Source: Chrysochromulina parva (Eukaryota > Haptophyta > Prymnesiales > Chrysochromulinaceae). From it: a stretch of DNA of 24,565 bases. Shown one piece after another: positions 1 to 12,800 of this stretch. Positions within the stretch are counted from its first letter, which is position 1; every line of letters begins with the position of its first letter. The notes beneath the pieces were generated by a model. It saw only the letters and a program-made list of their open reading frames with translations, ran no database searches and was not told the origin of the DNA. Made by a program: the position numbers and the translations under genes. The stretch spans positions 1-24,565 of the forward strand of contig PJAB01000531.1 of assembly GCA_002887195.1 (NCBI GenBank), given 5' to 3'.

Positions 1-881
1 CAAACGAGCGGTTGCCGCGCAGCGCACCGGCGGCGTAATTGGTCACGCCATCAAAGTGGATGGTCAGAGTGTCGCCCACCGACGCGACCGAATCGCCATC
101 ATTCGGGTCGGCGGCGACAAACGAGGTGATCGAGGGGATGGACGCCGCAATCGACTCGGTGGGCGTCTGAGAGAGGCTCGGCGCTGACGAGCCTGAGCTG
201 GTGCGCACTGCCGCGAGGCCGAGGCCGCGCAGCTGCACGCGTGCGACGTCGCCCGAGCACACGCCCGGGGCGACGCACACTTGCCCCGGCATGCAATTCC
301 AAGCGCCGAGTTGAGCGCCGAGGTTGCCGGTGCTGGTGTCGTCGCAGTCGGGATCGTGAGCTCCGCACGCGCAGTCGCAGCCGTCGCCGGTGCCATAGGT
401 CGCAAAGCCGCAGCGCCACGAGGCGGGCGCGGGCGGGTGCTGGGACTGGTGCGTCAGGTTCGAGTCGAGGCTGCCGGCATCGACCACCTCCACGCGCAGC
501 GCTTGTGGGCTCAGCCAGCTGCCGCGCAGCTCGTAGCCAAGCACGGGCTCGAAGCTCAGCAGGTTGGCAATCTGCAGGTGGCTCAATGGAACTTGGGCGC
601 CAGTGGGCGCCTGAAGGCCGGCACGATCAGTAGGCACGTCGAAGAGGAGAAGCAGCTCGGCGCCTGCCATGCGATTGGTAGGCAGCTGCGCGGGCCGCCG
701 GAAGGCACGGGTGTAGTAGCTGCGGATCATGGGGGGGGCGCGGCTGCCGAGGTCGCCGGTGAGGTTACATGCGGTGGTCTGTAGAGCCACGGCGCCCATG
801 TACAACGAGGGCGTGATGTGCGGCCGGCCGGGGAGACCGGTGACGAAGCGGATCTGGCTGCCCACGACGGGCGTGACGAAC
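1..881 (-). CDS. Exon 12 (partial): DPDN module with Cys-rich insert
   Basis: Fragment residues 7378-7671; the frame runs open off the window edge. FVTPVVGSQIRFVTGLPG continues the linker from exon 11. A DPDN-type module follows: LLLLFDVPTDRAGLQ, LLSFEPVLGYELRGSW, ALRVEVVDAG. An 8-cysteine insert with GCDCACG and DPDC comes next, then a linker. A final module starts ADPNDGDSVASVGDTLTIHF and ends at NRSF at base 1. The start uses acceptor CTCATCAG|GTTCGTC. Confidence 0.87.
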
Positions 882-3800
882 CTGATGAGGGAGGCAATCC
901 GATGAGTGATGAGGGAGGCAATCTGGTTCATGTGAGGCCATCAGCGGGCATCAGACGCCATCAGACGCAATCAGATTATGAGAGGGCGTGACGAACCCGG
1001 TGAGGAGCCAGTGCGTCGAGACGACGCGCGTGGGGCCGGCGGCGATCGCTGCGGGCGGAAGGCTGGGGGCGGCGAGGCTGGGCAGGTGGGGCGGTGGCGC
1101 CGTGAAAGGGGGCGGCCTGTGCACGCTCGCGTTGCTGCTCGCATTGTGCGCAGACGTCGTGTAGGCGCCGACGGGCGCGCAGTGGGCCCAACTGAGCGTG
1201 ACGTTGCTCGCATTCGACAGAGTGGCGTTGCTCCCGTTGGTCGGACTGGTCGGCAGCAGAATGGGAGTGCATTCGAGGGATGCATTCGACGTAGTGGTCG
1301 CATTGGGGCTCAGCAGGGCGGGGGGGGCGGCGGGGGGGCTGCTCCGCATGGCGCTGCTCTCCCCAAGCGTGCGCACGCGGCCGCCTGTGGGGTTGATGAT
1401 GGTCACGACGAAAGTGAAGTCGTTGACCCACACGCCGCTGTAGTCGGCACCGAGCGGATGCGAAAAGTCGAAGAGCTCATCGACCAACGGCTTGCCCCCG
1501 GACATGGCGCACGGCCAGCTCGGGTTCCCAAATCGGGACATGCATACCTCGGCGGCGGGGCGCGCGCGCTCGTCGAAGGTGATGCTGAGCGTATCTCCCG
1601 CGCTGAGCTGCGTGTCGCCATTGTCCGGATCGGCAGCGACGAAGGAGACGATGCGTGGAAGAGGGCCGCTCGACAAGGTCGCGACCGTACGAGACGGCGG
1701 CGCGTTGAGCAGCGGGCTCTGCACGTCGCCTTGGACGGCCACCGTCATGCCCAGCTGCACGGGCCACGGGGGCGACGCGATGCTCGTAGCGAGCACCTCG
1801 AGCGTCGACGAGTCCGTCCAGACGGCGCGCAACTCGTCCCCGACGCGTGAGGGCAGCGCGGGATTGCGAACGTCCTCTCCCGGCCAGTGGAAGCTGAAGA
1901 GCCGATCCAAATATGGGCGAGTGCCCTCATCAAGGGCGCGATTGGTCGCCACGTCGAACTCGATCTCGAAGCGATCTCCGACGCCGTAGGACAGGTCGCC
2001 CTCATCGGGGTCGGAGGCCTCGAACCGCACGATGCGCGGCGCCGTGCTCGATCCGAAGGAGCCCGTGAGCACCGCCGAGTCCCCACAGGGCGGTGAGGTG
2101 CGCGCCGCGTTGGTGATGTCTCCACACATGCTCGACGTGAACGTCGGGCAGCGCTTCGCGGAGAAGGTGGTGGTGCCGTCGAGACGAATGCCGTTATTGG
2201 ACGAGACGTCAGAGACGGTGATCACAAACGTCGAGCTGTCGGCCCACGTGCCGCTGTACGAGTTGCCCAGCTGGCCCGAGACGGAGAAGAGGGCGTTGAC
2301 AAAGGCGCGGCCTCCGCTCACGCCCGCGGCCGCATACACGCCGCCCGCGTTCGGATTCGTATAGAGCCCTCCAGCTTGGTAGTTTCGGTACGTGACGCTG
2401 AGCGCGACGTTGAAGGTGATGGTGATGAGATCGCCGTCGCTGTACTCGAGTGCGGAGCTGTCCGGGTCCGAGACGACCACCGACACGATCCGCGGCATGT
2501 CGAACGAGCCAAAGGTGCCGATCAGCGGCAGCACAGTCGAGGTGGAAGCGGCGGCCGAGGTGCTGCCCACGTTGCGCACGCGCACCGCGTCGCGCAGTCG
2601 GACGGTCGTCGAGCCGTCGAGCACGGGGAGGAGCCCCACCGTCGTGATCGTCACGTCGGTCGTGACAGGCGGCACGTAGAGGAAGCGCGCGAACTCGCAC
2701 TCGCGAGCGGACTCGCCGCGCGTCCGGTCGCAGAGGGTGTTGGGCGTGTCGAACATGTACTCGGCTCGAAGCTTGTCTGCGTCGAAGCCGTCCCACCAAT
2801 ACGTACTAGAGGAGGCGGGCTCTAAGGAGGTTTGGGGGATGAACTGGTAGATGCCGCGCAGCGAAATGCTCTCTTGAGGAAAGCCCACGGCCCTGCTCAG
2901 GTTGACCACGGGATCTTGCACGAGGCTCGGCAGGTTGAGCCACGGCCGTTGGAGCTGTCCGGGCCCAGGCCCCGCGGTGGCGGCGGAGGGCTCGAAAGCG
3001 ATGCTCGCGCCGGTCGTGTCGATGAGTGTGATCACAAAGGTCCACTCGTTGAACCAGGCGCCACTATAGTCCGCACCCAGATTGAGAGGCTGGTTGGGGC
3101 TGAAGCCTGCGAGATACACAGGCCGACGCGCCAAATCGAACTCAATGTAGCCGTTGCCCACGAATTGAAAGAGAGAGTCGACGTACGCCTTGTTCCCCGA
3201 CGGGAAGCGAAGCGGTCCGCTCGGATCCGCATCGGGCGGCGGTGCCACGTAGGCCATGCCCGCGCTCGTTGGCCGGTCGAGGACGATCGAGATCGTGTCG
3301 CCGGCAGTGTAGCCAGCGCCGGCGCCCGCGGCGATCAGCTGGATCGTCTGTGGGTTTGGCTGCCAGACGCCTGTCAGCTGCGCGGGCTGCCAGTTGCGCT
3401 GGAGCGTGCATGCCGGCACGGGCAGCTGGTTCGTCTCCCACTTGTCGCCGACGGGTGCGCCTGAGCCGCCCTCGACGGCGCTTGTGGTGCACATGATCGG
3501 TCCAGCCTGCGGTGCGTACGCGGAGATGCGCGGCTCACGGTAGTACAAGAACGTCAGCCCCGTCGGTGCGAAGTCGATGCCGTTGAGCGACACGTACACC
3601 ATCACGTCCCCCGCAAAGTTCAAGTCCATGGCGGCCGACGGGCACACAATGGTGTTGGACACGTTGTAGCCCAGCACGCCCAGGACGGCGGCGCCGGAGA
3701 GCGCCAGCGTCGTGTGGGCATTGTCCTCACCCCATCGGCAATAGCGCTGCGCCGCCGCCGAGTCGTCGAATCCGGTGAGCGTCCCTCGCCAACTCTGAGC

Positions 3801-6800
3801 CTCCCTCATGACCCAACGTGTGCCGCCCGAGCTTGGGCCTCGCAGCCGCCCTTGGACCAGCACCATGCTGCCGGGCTGCTCGTAGTAGCGCAGCTCGAGC
3901 CTCACTTTGACGAATTGCTGCCCGTTGATGGCCACGCTCAGCTCGTCGATCGGGCTGCTGCCGCGCGGGGGCGTGCGGCACTCGAGCCGGTTGGCCGCCA
4001 CCGTCAGGGCTGGGGTCTCTCTGTAGTTGGCGAGCACCTGTGGGGAAGAGGCGAGCTCGTCCCAAGCACCCCAACGGCAGCGCGCCGCGCCAGCTGCGGG
4101 CGGCTTGTACGTGCCGAGTGCGTCGAGCCCGTTGGCGTAGACGGTGATTAGGGTGCCCCCGCTCGACGGCCCGCCCCTCGGTGAGAGGCTGAGGACATCG
4201 GCGAGCGTCGGGTTCCGGTAGTACGTGAAGTCCAATCCCGTGTCCTCGAAGGGCGCGATGCCGTTCAGGGAGAGGTACAGACGGACCACGCCCACGACGG
4301 TGCGTGGTGTGGTGGTGCACGTGATGCGGCTCGCGTTCAAAAAGGAGGGCGTGACCAGTCCGCTCTCTTCTTCGCCCCAGCGGCAGCGCACGAGCTCGGG
4401 CGTGTCCGAGTTGAACGCGTCGAGGGCCGCGCCCTCTAGGTGGACGACGGTGCCGCCCTGCAGTGGGCCGCCGCGCACGGAGAGGGAGTAAAAGATGGAC
4501 GAGATGACGAAACCAATTCGACTCTGCGCGGCGACGGTGGCATCGATGAGGTGCGAGACGGAGCGGAGCGTCCGGTCGTACAGTGCCGACGAGGCCTCGC
4601 CCACCAGGTCAACGAGGGAGCGTGCGAGCAGAAAGGGTGTCGGCAGCCGTCCAGTGTTCACAGGGAGAATCTCCACGACGACGCTGATCGCTGTGAAGGC
4701 CGTAGAGCTGAGCTGTGAACTGTGAACAGCCGTAGAGCTGAGCTGCCGCCCTCCGTTTTCGGAGGACTCGACGGCGGCGCTGCCAGCACCAGCCCCAGCG
4801 AGCTGCAGCCGCCGGCCAGCGGAGCCGCCTCCACCGGAGGACGACTCACTCACGATGCGCACGACCTGCAGGCGCGACGCCGTCACGTTGCGTCCGTTCG
4901 ACTCGACGGCCATCAGCGAAGCGGCGAGGTCCTGCCGAAGCGCCGCCTCGAAGGCCACCCGTGCTTGCGAGCCGGCGGGCACCTGGTCGATCCCGAGGTT
5001 CACGCGGAAGGTGACTCGGCGTGAACGCTGCGGCTCCATCGAGTAGAAGCCAAACGAAAAGGGCGTGGGGTCAAAGTCGGCGCCATTGAGCGAGACGAGC
5101 ACGTCGTGGACGGCCGTGTCGGGCTTGGACGGCGTCGCGCACCGAAGCTCGGAGCTGCTCAGGTAGAGAGCGATCGTATCATCCATGTCAAGCCCGTCGG
5201 TGAAGCGGCAGCGCGCAAACTGCGGCGTGCGTGTGCCTTCGTACTCGTGGAAACCCAAGCCGTGGAGCGTGATGATCGTGCCGCCGAGCGTCGAGCCGCC
5301 GGTCACGGGCGCCATCGTCGTCAGGTTGTACGGCTGCGTGTAGTACGCAAACGGAACGGAGGTTCGAACAAAGTCGGCGCCGTTGAGCGCGAGCACAAAC
5401 TCGCGGTCCACGTCGGGGAAGTTTGCAAAGGCTCCGCGGTCGAAGGACTCGCAGATGACGGTCGTGTCGCTTAGGAAGAGGGGGGTGGTCATGTACCTGA
5501 GGAGTTGGCACTCATAGGTCATTGGTTGCCATCAAGGAGGCCATCAGGGAGGTCACCAGGGAGGTCATCCGGGAGGCAATCAGGGAAGCAATAAGAGGCC
5601 ATCAGAGGCCATCAGAGGCCATCAGAGGCCATCAGAGGCCATCAGACGACGCGTACTGGCCAGAGTAGTCAGAGAGCGCCCTCGACGCTTGCAGCACGTC
5701 GATGATGAAGACGGAGCCATCGTACCACTCGCCTGAGTAGTCGGGGCCGACGGTCGGCTTCATGAGGAAGAGCGAGTCGACAAAGTCGCGCCCGCCTGAG
5801 TGCGCGCCGCGGTTCGTCCGACCGTTGAACGTGACTGTGAGCGTGTCGCCCACGCCGTAGCTAAAGTCGCCGCCGTCGGGGTCGGACGCTCGGAAGCTCA
5901 CGATGCGCGGTGGCTGGAGAGTACCAACGCCCGCGTTCCGAGTCTGCAGGACGGGAGAGGTGGCGGTGGCGGGCGCCGAGGTGCGCCCACGGTTGCGGAT
6001 TGGCTGCCCGGCCGTTGGCGATGAGGCGATCGTGGGCGTCACGCGCACATTTTTGAGGGTGACGCCGTCGGTCGTGATGCCCTCGTTGCTCGCGTCCTGG
6101 ATAGTGATGACGAAGCTCGAGGCATCCTGCCACTCGCCTGAGAACTGGGCGCCGAGCGGGTGCGTGAACGTGAAGAGCGCGTTCACAAAGGCCTCATCGC
6201 CGCGCGTAGGGGCGTCGAGGCCGCCCCGATCTGTGAGCCGGTCAAAGTAGATAAAGAGCGAGTCGCCCTCGCCGAAGACGGTGTCGGCATTGTCCACGTC
6301 CTCCAAGATGAACCCACCTACTGGGAGGATCTTGGGCGCCTCAAGGGAGCCAAACGAGCCCACGAGCAGCGCCTGGCCCGAGGACGCCTCCGAGTTGCCC
6401 GCCGCGTTGACAATCAGCCCGCCGCGCACATCGCGGAGGGACGCGTGCGTCTGGCCCACGAGGGCGGTGCCGCCCGCCGCGCTCACGATCGTCACGAGGA
6501 GGGTGGACTCGTCCGTCCACTGGCCCGTGTAGTCGGCGCCAAGCGCGCCCGAGAATTCGAACAGTCGATCGATCTGGGCGCGCGAGATCGAGTTCTCGCT
6601 GTCCTCGGGGTAAAAGGCGCGCGAGGCGCCGCCTCGGTCGGTCGCCACGTCGAAGCGTAGCATGAGCGTGTCGCCCGTCGAGAGCACCGCGTCAGCATTG
6701 TCCGGGTCATCGGCTGTAAACGAGAGAAGCTGAGGCGTACGCACGACGCCAAAGTCGCCCTCGACGGCCACGAGCACCGTCCTGTCGGCGATGCTCTCGT

Positions 6801-9800
6801 TGGACAGCCCCCGGTTTTGGATGAGCGCACCCGGCAGGCCCCGTCCTCCGGCGGTCCGCACGTTGAGGTTACTCGGGCGCGTCGAGCGCGGCACGAGGCC
6901 CGAGACCGACGGGATGATGTCGGTCGGGTCGATGATCTGGACCACAAATGTCGACTCGTCCACCCACTCGCCCGAGTAATCGTCCGCCGGATCGCCCTCC
7001 GAAAAGGAGAAGAGGCCATCCACGTAGTTCTTGAGGCCGTACCGCTCGCCGCCCGCGCGGTCGGTTGGCTTGTTGAACTTGATCGTAAGCAGATCGGTTG
7101 CGCCATACACCGCGTCGGCATTGTCCACGTTGCTCGCCACGTAGGAGATGATGAAAGGCTGGTCTAGCGATCCGAACGAGCCGTCGAGCATCGGCTGGCG
7201 CAGGTTGCCCCGCGAGTTGCGCACGTCGGCGCGCAGGCGCACGATCGTCACGCCGAGCTCCAGGTGCGCGACGGTGATCTCGTACGGCATGAAGGTGGGC
7301 CGAGGATAGTCGGGCAGAGCGGCAAAGCCGAGCGGGTGGAGCGTGACCGTGTTGTTGCCGATCAGGTATGGCGTGGGCTGCGTGCCCGAGTAATTGTTCG
7401 CCACGGCCGCGCTCGGCGTGCCCGGGGGGACGCGCCCGCCCGGGCATTCGAGCTGCAGCACGAACGCGGACCCGTCCTCGGACCACGCGCCCGTCGAGTT
7501 GAGACCGTTGGCGATATCGTACACGGGGCAGTCGCCGTTGAAGGGGATGGCGCATCGGGTCGATGGGTTTAGGAAGGAGAAGAGCTCATACACGTCCGTC
7601 GTGCCGCCCGCCTTGTCGGTCGTCATGTCGAAGGCAAAGGTGAGCGTGTCGCAGTAGCCGTAGACCGAGTCGCCATTATCCTCGTCGTCGATGGTGACCG
7701 AAAGGAGACGGGGAGGGCGCTCGGAGCCAAAGCTACCACGGAGCACAGCCTCATCGGTGCAGCCGACGCTGGTCGCGGCCACGTTGGTCACATTATAAGT
7801 GCCGGCGGCGCCAAAGTTGTGACGCACAGTCACGCGCGTGATGCCGATGCGAGGGAACGGCGTGTCCGAGGAGGTGTCGAGGGCCGTCACCACGAACTCG
7901 CGCGCGGACGTCCACTCGCCAGAGTAGTCGACGCCGAGCGAGTCCGAAAAATGGAGCAGCGTGTCGACGTACTCCTTGCCACCCGCCTGGCCGAGGAGGC
8001 CGGCGCGATTGGTGTCCACGTTGAAGATCAACGTGAGCGTGTCGCCGATCGAAAAGGTCGGGTCGGCATTGTCCGCGTCGTGCGCTGTGAAGGAGAGCAG
8101 CGTCGGCGGCGCCGAGCTCCCAAACGAGCCCTCGAGCGACGCTGGCTCGGTGGTGACCGCGCCAGAACGCGAGGCACTCCGCAACGAAGCGGCGCCGTTG
8201 AAGAAGGCCAAGATGGGCGGCGGCCATTCGGAGTATGAGGGCGCGTACGGGAGGATGTAGGGCGGCGGCGGCGAGGGGGAGCCATCGCGCGGGGGGGCGG
8301 GCGGCAGCACGAGACGCTCGTAGATGCACGCCTGCTCGGGGATGACGCCGAGACTCGCGTTGCTCATTAGGTGCGCCAGGTTGTCGACGCTCACGCCCGG
8401 CATGGGCACGCACGGGCCCGACATGATCGGCACGCCCGCACCCGCCGTGTCGAGGATGTGGATCTTGAACGTGGAGCTATCGGCCCACACGCCCGTGTAG
8501 TCGGCGCCGAGGGAGTGCGTGAAGACAAAGAGCTCATCCACAAACTCGCGCGGTCCGCTGGTGCGGCGCGGCGGGGCGAGCGCGTCCGTGGGCATATCCA
8601 GCGTGATCGTGATCGTATCGTCCTTGCTGAACACCTCATCAAAGTCATCGGGATCGTCAGCGACCAGGGCGGCGATGCGCGGCGCCGAGAGCGATCCAAA
8701 CGAGCCCTTGAGGACGGGCAGCGGGCCTGGGTCTAGGACGGCGCAATAGGTGCGGTACAGGTTGACGCAGACGTACTCCTCGCCGGGGTAGTCACTCAGC
8801 CCATCCGCAGCGCGTACGCGGATACGCTCGAATGCGGGCGAGTCCATCGGATCTTGCAGCTCGGCGTACGTGATCCCCATCTGCTGCAGCCAGGGGCGCA
8901 CAGTAGCCAGCTCCAGGGTCTGCAGGTCCACGTTGGCCGGCCGAAGGGCCGCGACCGTCGCCGAGACGCGCGGTGCCTCAAACCCAGGAGCGACCGCGGT
9001 GACCACGATTGCAAAGGTGCGGTTGTCACGCCACTCCCCGTAGAAATCGGTCGCGAGCGGGCTCGAGAATGTGAAGAGGCGGAGCACGAACTGCTTGCCG
9101 CCGCTGCAGGCCGGCTCGCAGAGCGCTTTGTCCGTGTCGCGATCGAAGCGCAGCAGGTACTCATCGCCCACCGAGAGCACCGCGTCGCGATTGTCCGCAT
9201 CGGAGACGGTAAAGCTGACCAGTGCAGGGGCGGGCGGCATCGGCACCACCTGCAGGGGCGGGCACGTCAGGTCCGCGCGAACGTTGGTCTCTGCGCAGAC
9301 CTGCGTCCCGTTGATCAGCAGGCCGTGCGTGTAGAGCCTCTCGGTCGTGCCGAATTGGAGGAACTCGAGGTTGCCGCCCCCAAAGCGGAGCGGATTGAGT
9401 TCGGAGCGTCCGAAGCCGGTCACGTCGAGATCGGTCGAGATGACAAAGGTGGACGCGTCGCGCCAGCTGCCCGTGGCCGTCTTGCCCGGCCCGCTGAAGG
9501 CGTCGTCCGGTGTGACGCTGAAGAGCGAGTACGGGCTGCCGAGCATGCACGGGTAGCTGAGGACGCCGGTAGAGTCGCACTGCGGGGGCAGGCGCGTCGC
9601 GCCCCGATCGGACGCACGGTCGAGCCCGATCACAATCTCCCACTCGAGATTCTTGCGCCGCTCGCGCCCGAGGACGCTCTTGACGCGCGGGAAGGCATCC
9701 GTCGAGTTCTCGCCCACGTTGCCGCTGAGTGGCAGGCTCCGATTGGCTGTGATGGGTCGCGAGTTGCCGAGGGCGGTGCGCACCTCAGCGACGAGGGTCA

Positions 9801-12800
9801 CAAAGGTGGGGGGCACGACCACCGTGTTGTTCTCGTCGTACATGACCTGGCTGAGGAGCACGACGCTGCCGTTGCCCGCGTCGTCGATGGTGATGTCGAA
9901 GGCGGTGCCATCCTCGTTCCAGCGGCCCGAATAGGCGTTGCCCAGCGGCGTGCTGAAGTTGAGTAACGAGTCGACGTACTCGGTGCCGCCGCTCGTTTCG
10001 CCGCCACCCTTGTTGGTCGGGCGGTCAAACTTGAGCGAGATCGTGTCGTTCGCGCTGTAGACGGCGTCGAGGTTGTCATAGTCCTCGGCAACGACCTCGA
10101 CAAACACGGGCGACTCGGGCAGCTGTCCGAAGTCGCCGACGAGGCGCACCGGCGGCGGCGTGAACGGCATCAGGCACGAGGCCTCGGCCAAGGACGCTGG
10201 GCATCCGGCGCTGTTGCGCAGCCGCACCGCATTCGAGCGCACCGAGGGGAACACGCGGGTGGCGCCCAACTCGACGATGCCCGCGCCGGTCGAATCCTCG
10301 ATCTCGATGATAAAGGTGGACGTGTCGTTCCAGCTGCCCGCGTATGCGGCGCCGAGCGGCGTCGTGAAGCCAAACGTACGATCGACTGCGTCGCGTCCGC
10401 CCGTCGGTCCGATCGTCGCTTGGTCTACCGGTCGGTCGAGCACGATCGTGATCACGTCGCCAGGCCCAAAGACCTCATCGCCATTCCGAGGGTCCTCGAT
10501 GCGGAAGCTCACGATGTTTGGGGCCGAGAGGGATCCGAACTGCCCTTGCACCTTCAGCACCGCGTCAGCCGCGGCCGAGGTGCGCGCACGGTTGCGCAGG
10601 TCGCCGGTGTTGCCATCGGTGTCGAGATCGACCCCATCGCCGCGCGCTTGGACGAGGGTCCGGCGCCAGTACGCCTCGGAGACGTTGAGCATCGTGACCG
10701 GGCGCACGTTGTCGTAGCAATTGGGCGGCGCCGCGGTGCCGCTCAGCTGGACGCACGCAAAGTGCGCCTCGGGCAAGCTCGAGAGGGAGGACGCGGGCTT
10801 CAGGATCGAGATGCGCAATGCGGAATCCTCTTCGATCCACTCGCCGCTGTAATCGTCGCCAATCGGCAGGCTGAACCAGAGCAGGTCGTCCACCCATTGC
10901 TTCCCGCCTTCGGGATCGCCTTGGCCTCGATCCGTCGCCATGTCGAAGGTGACAGTGAGCACATCACTCGCGCCGTACGTGGCGTCGCCGTCGTCGGGGT
11001 CGGTGCCAATGAAGGACGAGACCGCAGGCGGCAGCTCGTTGCCAAAGTCGCCCACGAGCAGCGCGACGACGCTGTTCATCGAATCGTAGCAGCAGCACGC
11101 GCTCCCGAGCGCACAGCGCTCCGGCGTGTAGTCGGCGCAGCAGCCGCGGTTACGGACAATGGAGCGCGGGCGCACAGTGGCGAGCCCGACCAGCACGTCG
11201 CCGTGGCCCGACGGCTCGACGATCGTCATCACGAGCGTGGAGTCGTCGGACCACGCCGCACGCACATCCGCGCCCAGCGGCGCGCTGACGTTGAGCATGT
11301 CGTACGGGCACACGCGCGCGCCCGGCGGCGGCTGCGAGGCCACAGGCGCCCACGTGTCCGTGGGGAGGCTGCACGGGTCGCTCGAGTCCGTTGTGAATCG
11401 AGCGCTGCGGCCGCCGCGGTCGGTCGCCAAGTCAAACGTGACTGTGAGCGTGTCGCCGCCGCCGTACACCGCATCGCCATTGTCGAAATCGTCCGCGGCA
11501 AACGAGACGATCATGGGCCCACGTGTCTTGCCATAATCTCCCGCGAGCGGTGGGCTGGGCGCAAAGGCCCGGGGCGACGAGCTCGAGCGAGTTCGAATGG
11601 CGGCGGCGTCCTTTGGCTTGACCGTCGCGCCGCTGACTGGATCGGGCATCGGCGTGCACCCTGGGCACGTGGCCTGGAGGATCGTGATGCGGAACACTGA
11701 GTCGGCGTCGAGCAGCCCGTCCGCGCTGCCCGAGGTCCACTCGCCGCTGTAATCGTACGCAAGCGGCTGCGAGAAGGAGACGAGCCCGTCGACGAAGGCC
11801 TTATCGCCCGATTTGGGCCCGCCGCCTCGATCCGTTGGGCGCGAAAAGTAGAGGGAGACGGTGTCACCTGTGGAGTAGACATAGTCGAGGTTGTCGGGGT
11901 CGTTGGCAAGCGCCGAGAGCAAGCGGGGGGCGATCCTCGAGCTCAACGAGGTGCGGAGCGTCGCGTTGGCGGTCTCGACGCCGCCGATGCGCGTGCGCAC
12001 GGTGGTGACCCCAACGCGCGCGCGCGACGACGTGCGCGCGTGCTCGAGCTCGAGCACGGTGATGAGCAGCCGCGTGCGGCTGAGCCACTCGCCTCGGTAG
12101 CGCGCGCCGAGCGCCGCACTAAAGAGCAGCCCCTCTTGCGCGTGAAAGGTACCGATGCGGTCGTCTGAGCCCGCCGCGGTCCAGGAGCCTCCCCAAAAGG
12201 AGGCGCTCGAGTTCTCGTTGACGAAATAGTGGTGCCACACCTCGCCCGGAACGTGCGCGCTCGTGTTGAACTCGAGGAGCAGAGACGCGTTCGCGCCAAA
12301 AGAGCCGTCGGGGCGCAGCCCGCCGTGGCCCGCATGGAGCAGTTGGAAGGTGGACACATGCGGCAGCTTCGGCGGAGGCGGGGCGTCGGTTTCTGGCGCC
12401 AGGAGTTCTGCCGGGTCGCCCTCGAGCGTGACGAGCTCGTTGGTGGACGCAGGGAGGTTGCCTCGCTCGTTGTACAGGACGGCCATCCCAGTGAGGTTGG
12501 CGACGGTCACGCCGACCGTGGGCGTGAGCTCTGCGGAAGTATTGACGAATTGCTCGAGGATCGTCACCTCGAACACGGTCGAGTTCCGCCACTCCCCCCA
12601 ATACGAGCCGCCCAGCTGCACGGAGAAGCCGAAGAGCTCATCGACCGACGCCTTCGCCGCCTCGCGGGTCCACTCGGCCGCCGTCGTGCCGTTGGCGCCG
12701 CAAAAGGAGCATGTGCGGTTCGTGGGTTCGTCAAAGTGGAGGGAGTAGTAGACGGGGCCGGGCACGGACCCAAAGTATTGGCGTGCGCGGCGCGAGACGA

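Larger units (their letters stand above)
3490..5496 (-). other. Protein region: second IPT/TIG domain array
   Basis: About five TIG domains in the first 670 residues of exon 11. The first is only a C-terminal half and the last only an N-terminal start. The array is split by a non-TIG insert at about 5030-4500. The return to DPDN modules near base 3490 happens inside the exon, in the middle of a TIG start (QAGPIMCTTS). Confidence 0.85.

Noticed and set aside
5497..5656. Gene boundary between two separate TIG/DPDN genes
   Set aside because: There is no in-frame ATG with a signal peptide after it, no polyadenylation signal I can identify, and the GT-AG junction restores the frame in matching phase 2. 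Kept as a possibility in findings because domains are cut here.
10420..11700. Plus-strand open frame of 426 codons
   Set aside because: Antisense to well-conserved DPDN modules in exon 10; low-information Arg/His/Val composition. Similar frames at 8854-9966, 14651-15709 and 16307-17461 were rejected for the same reason.
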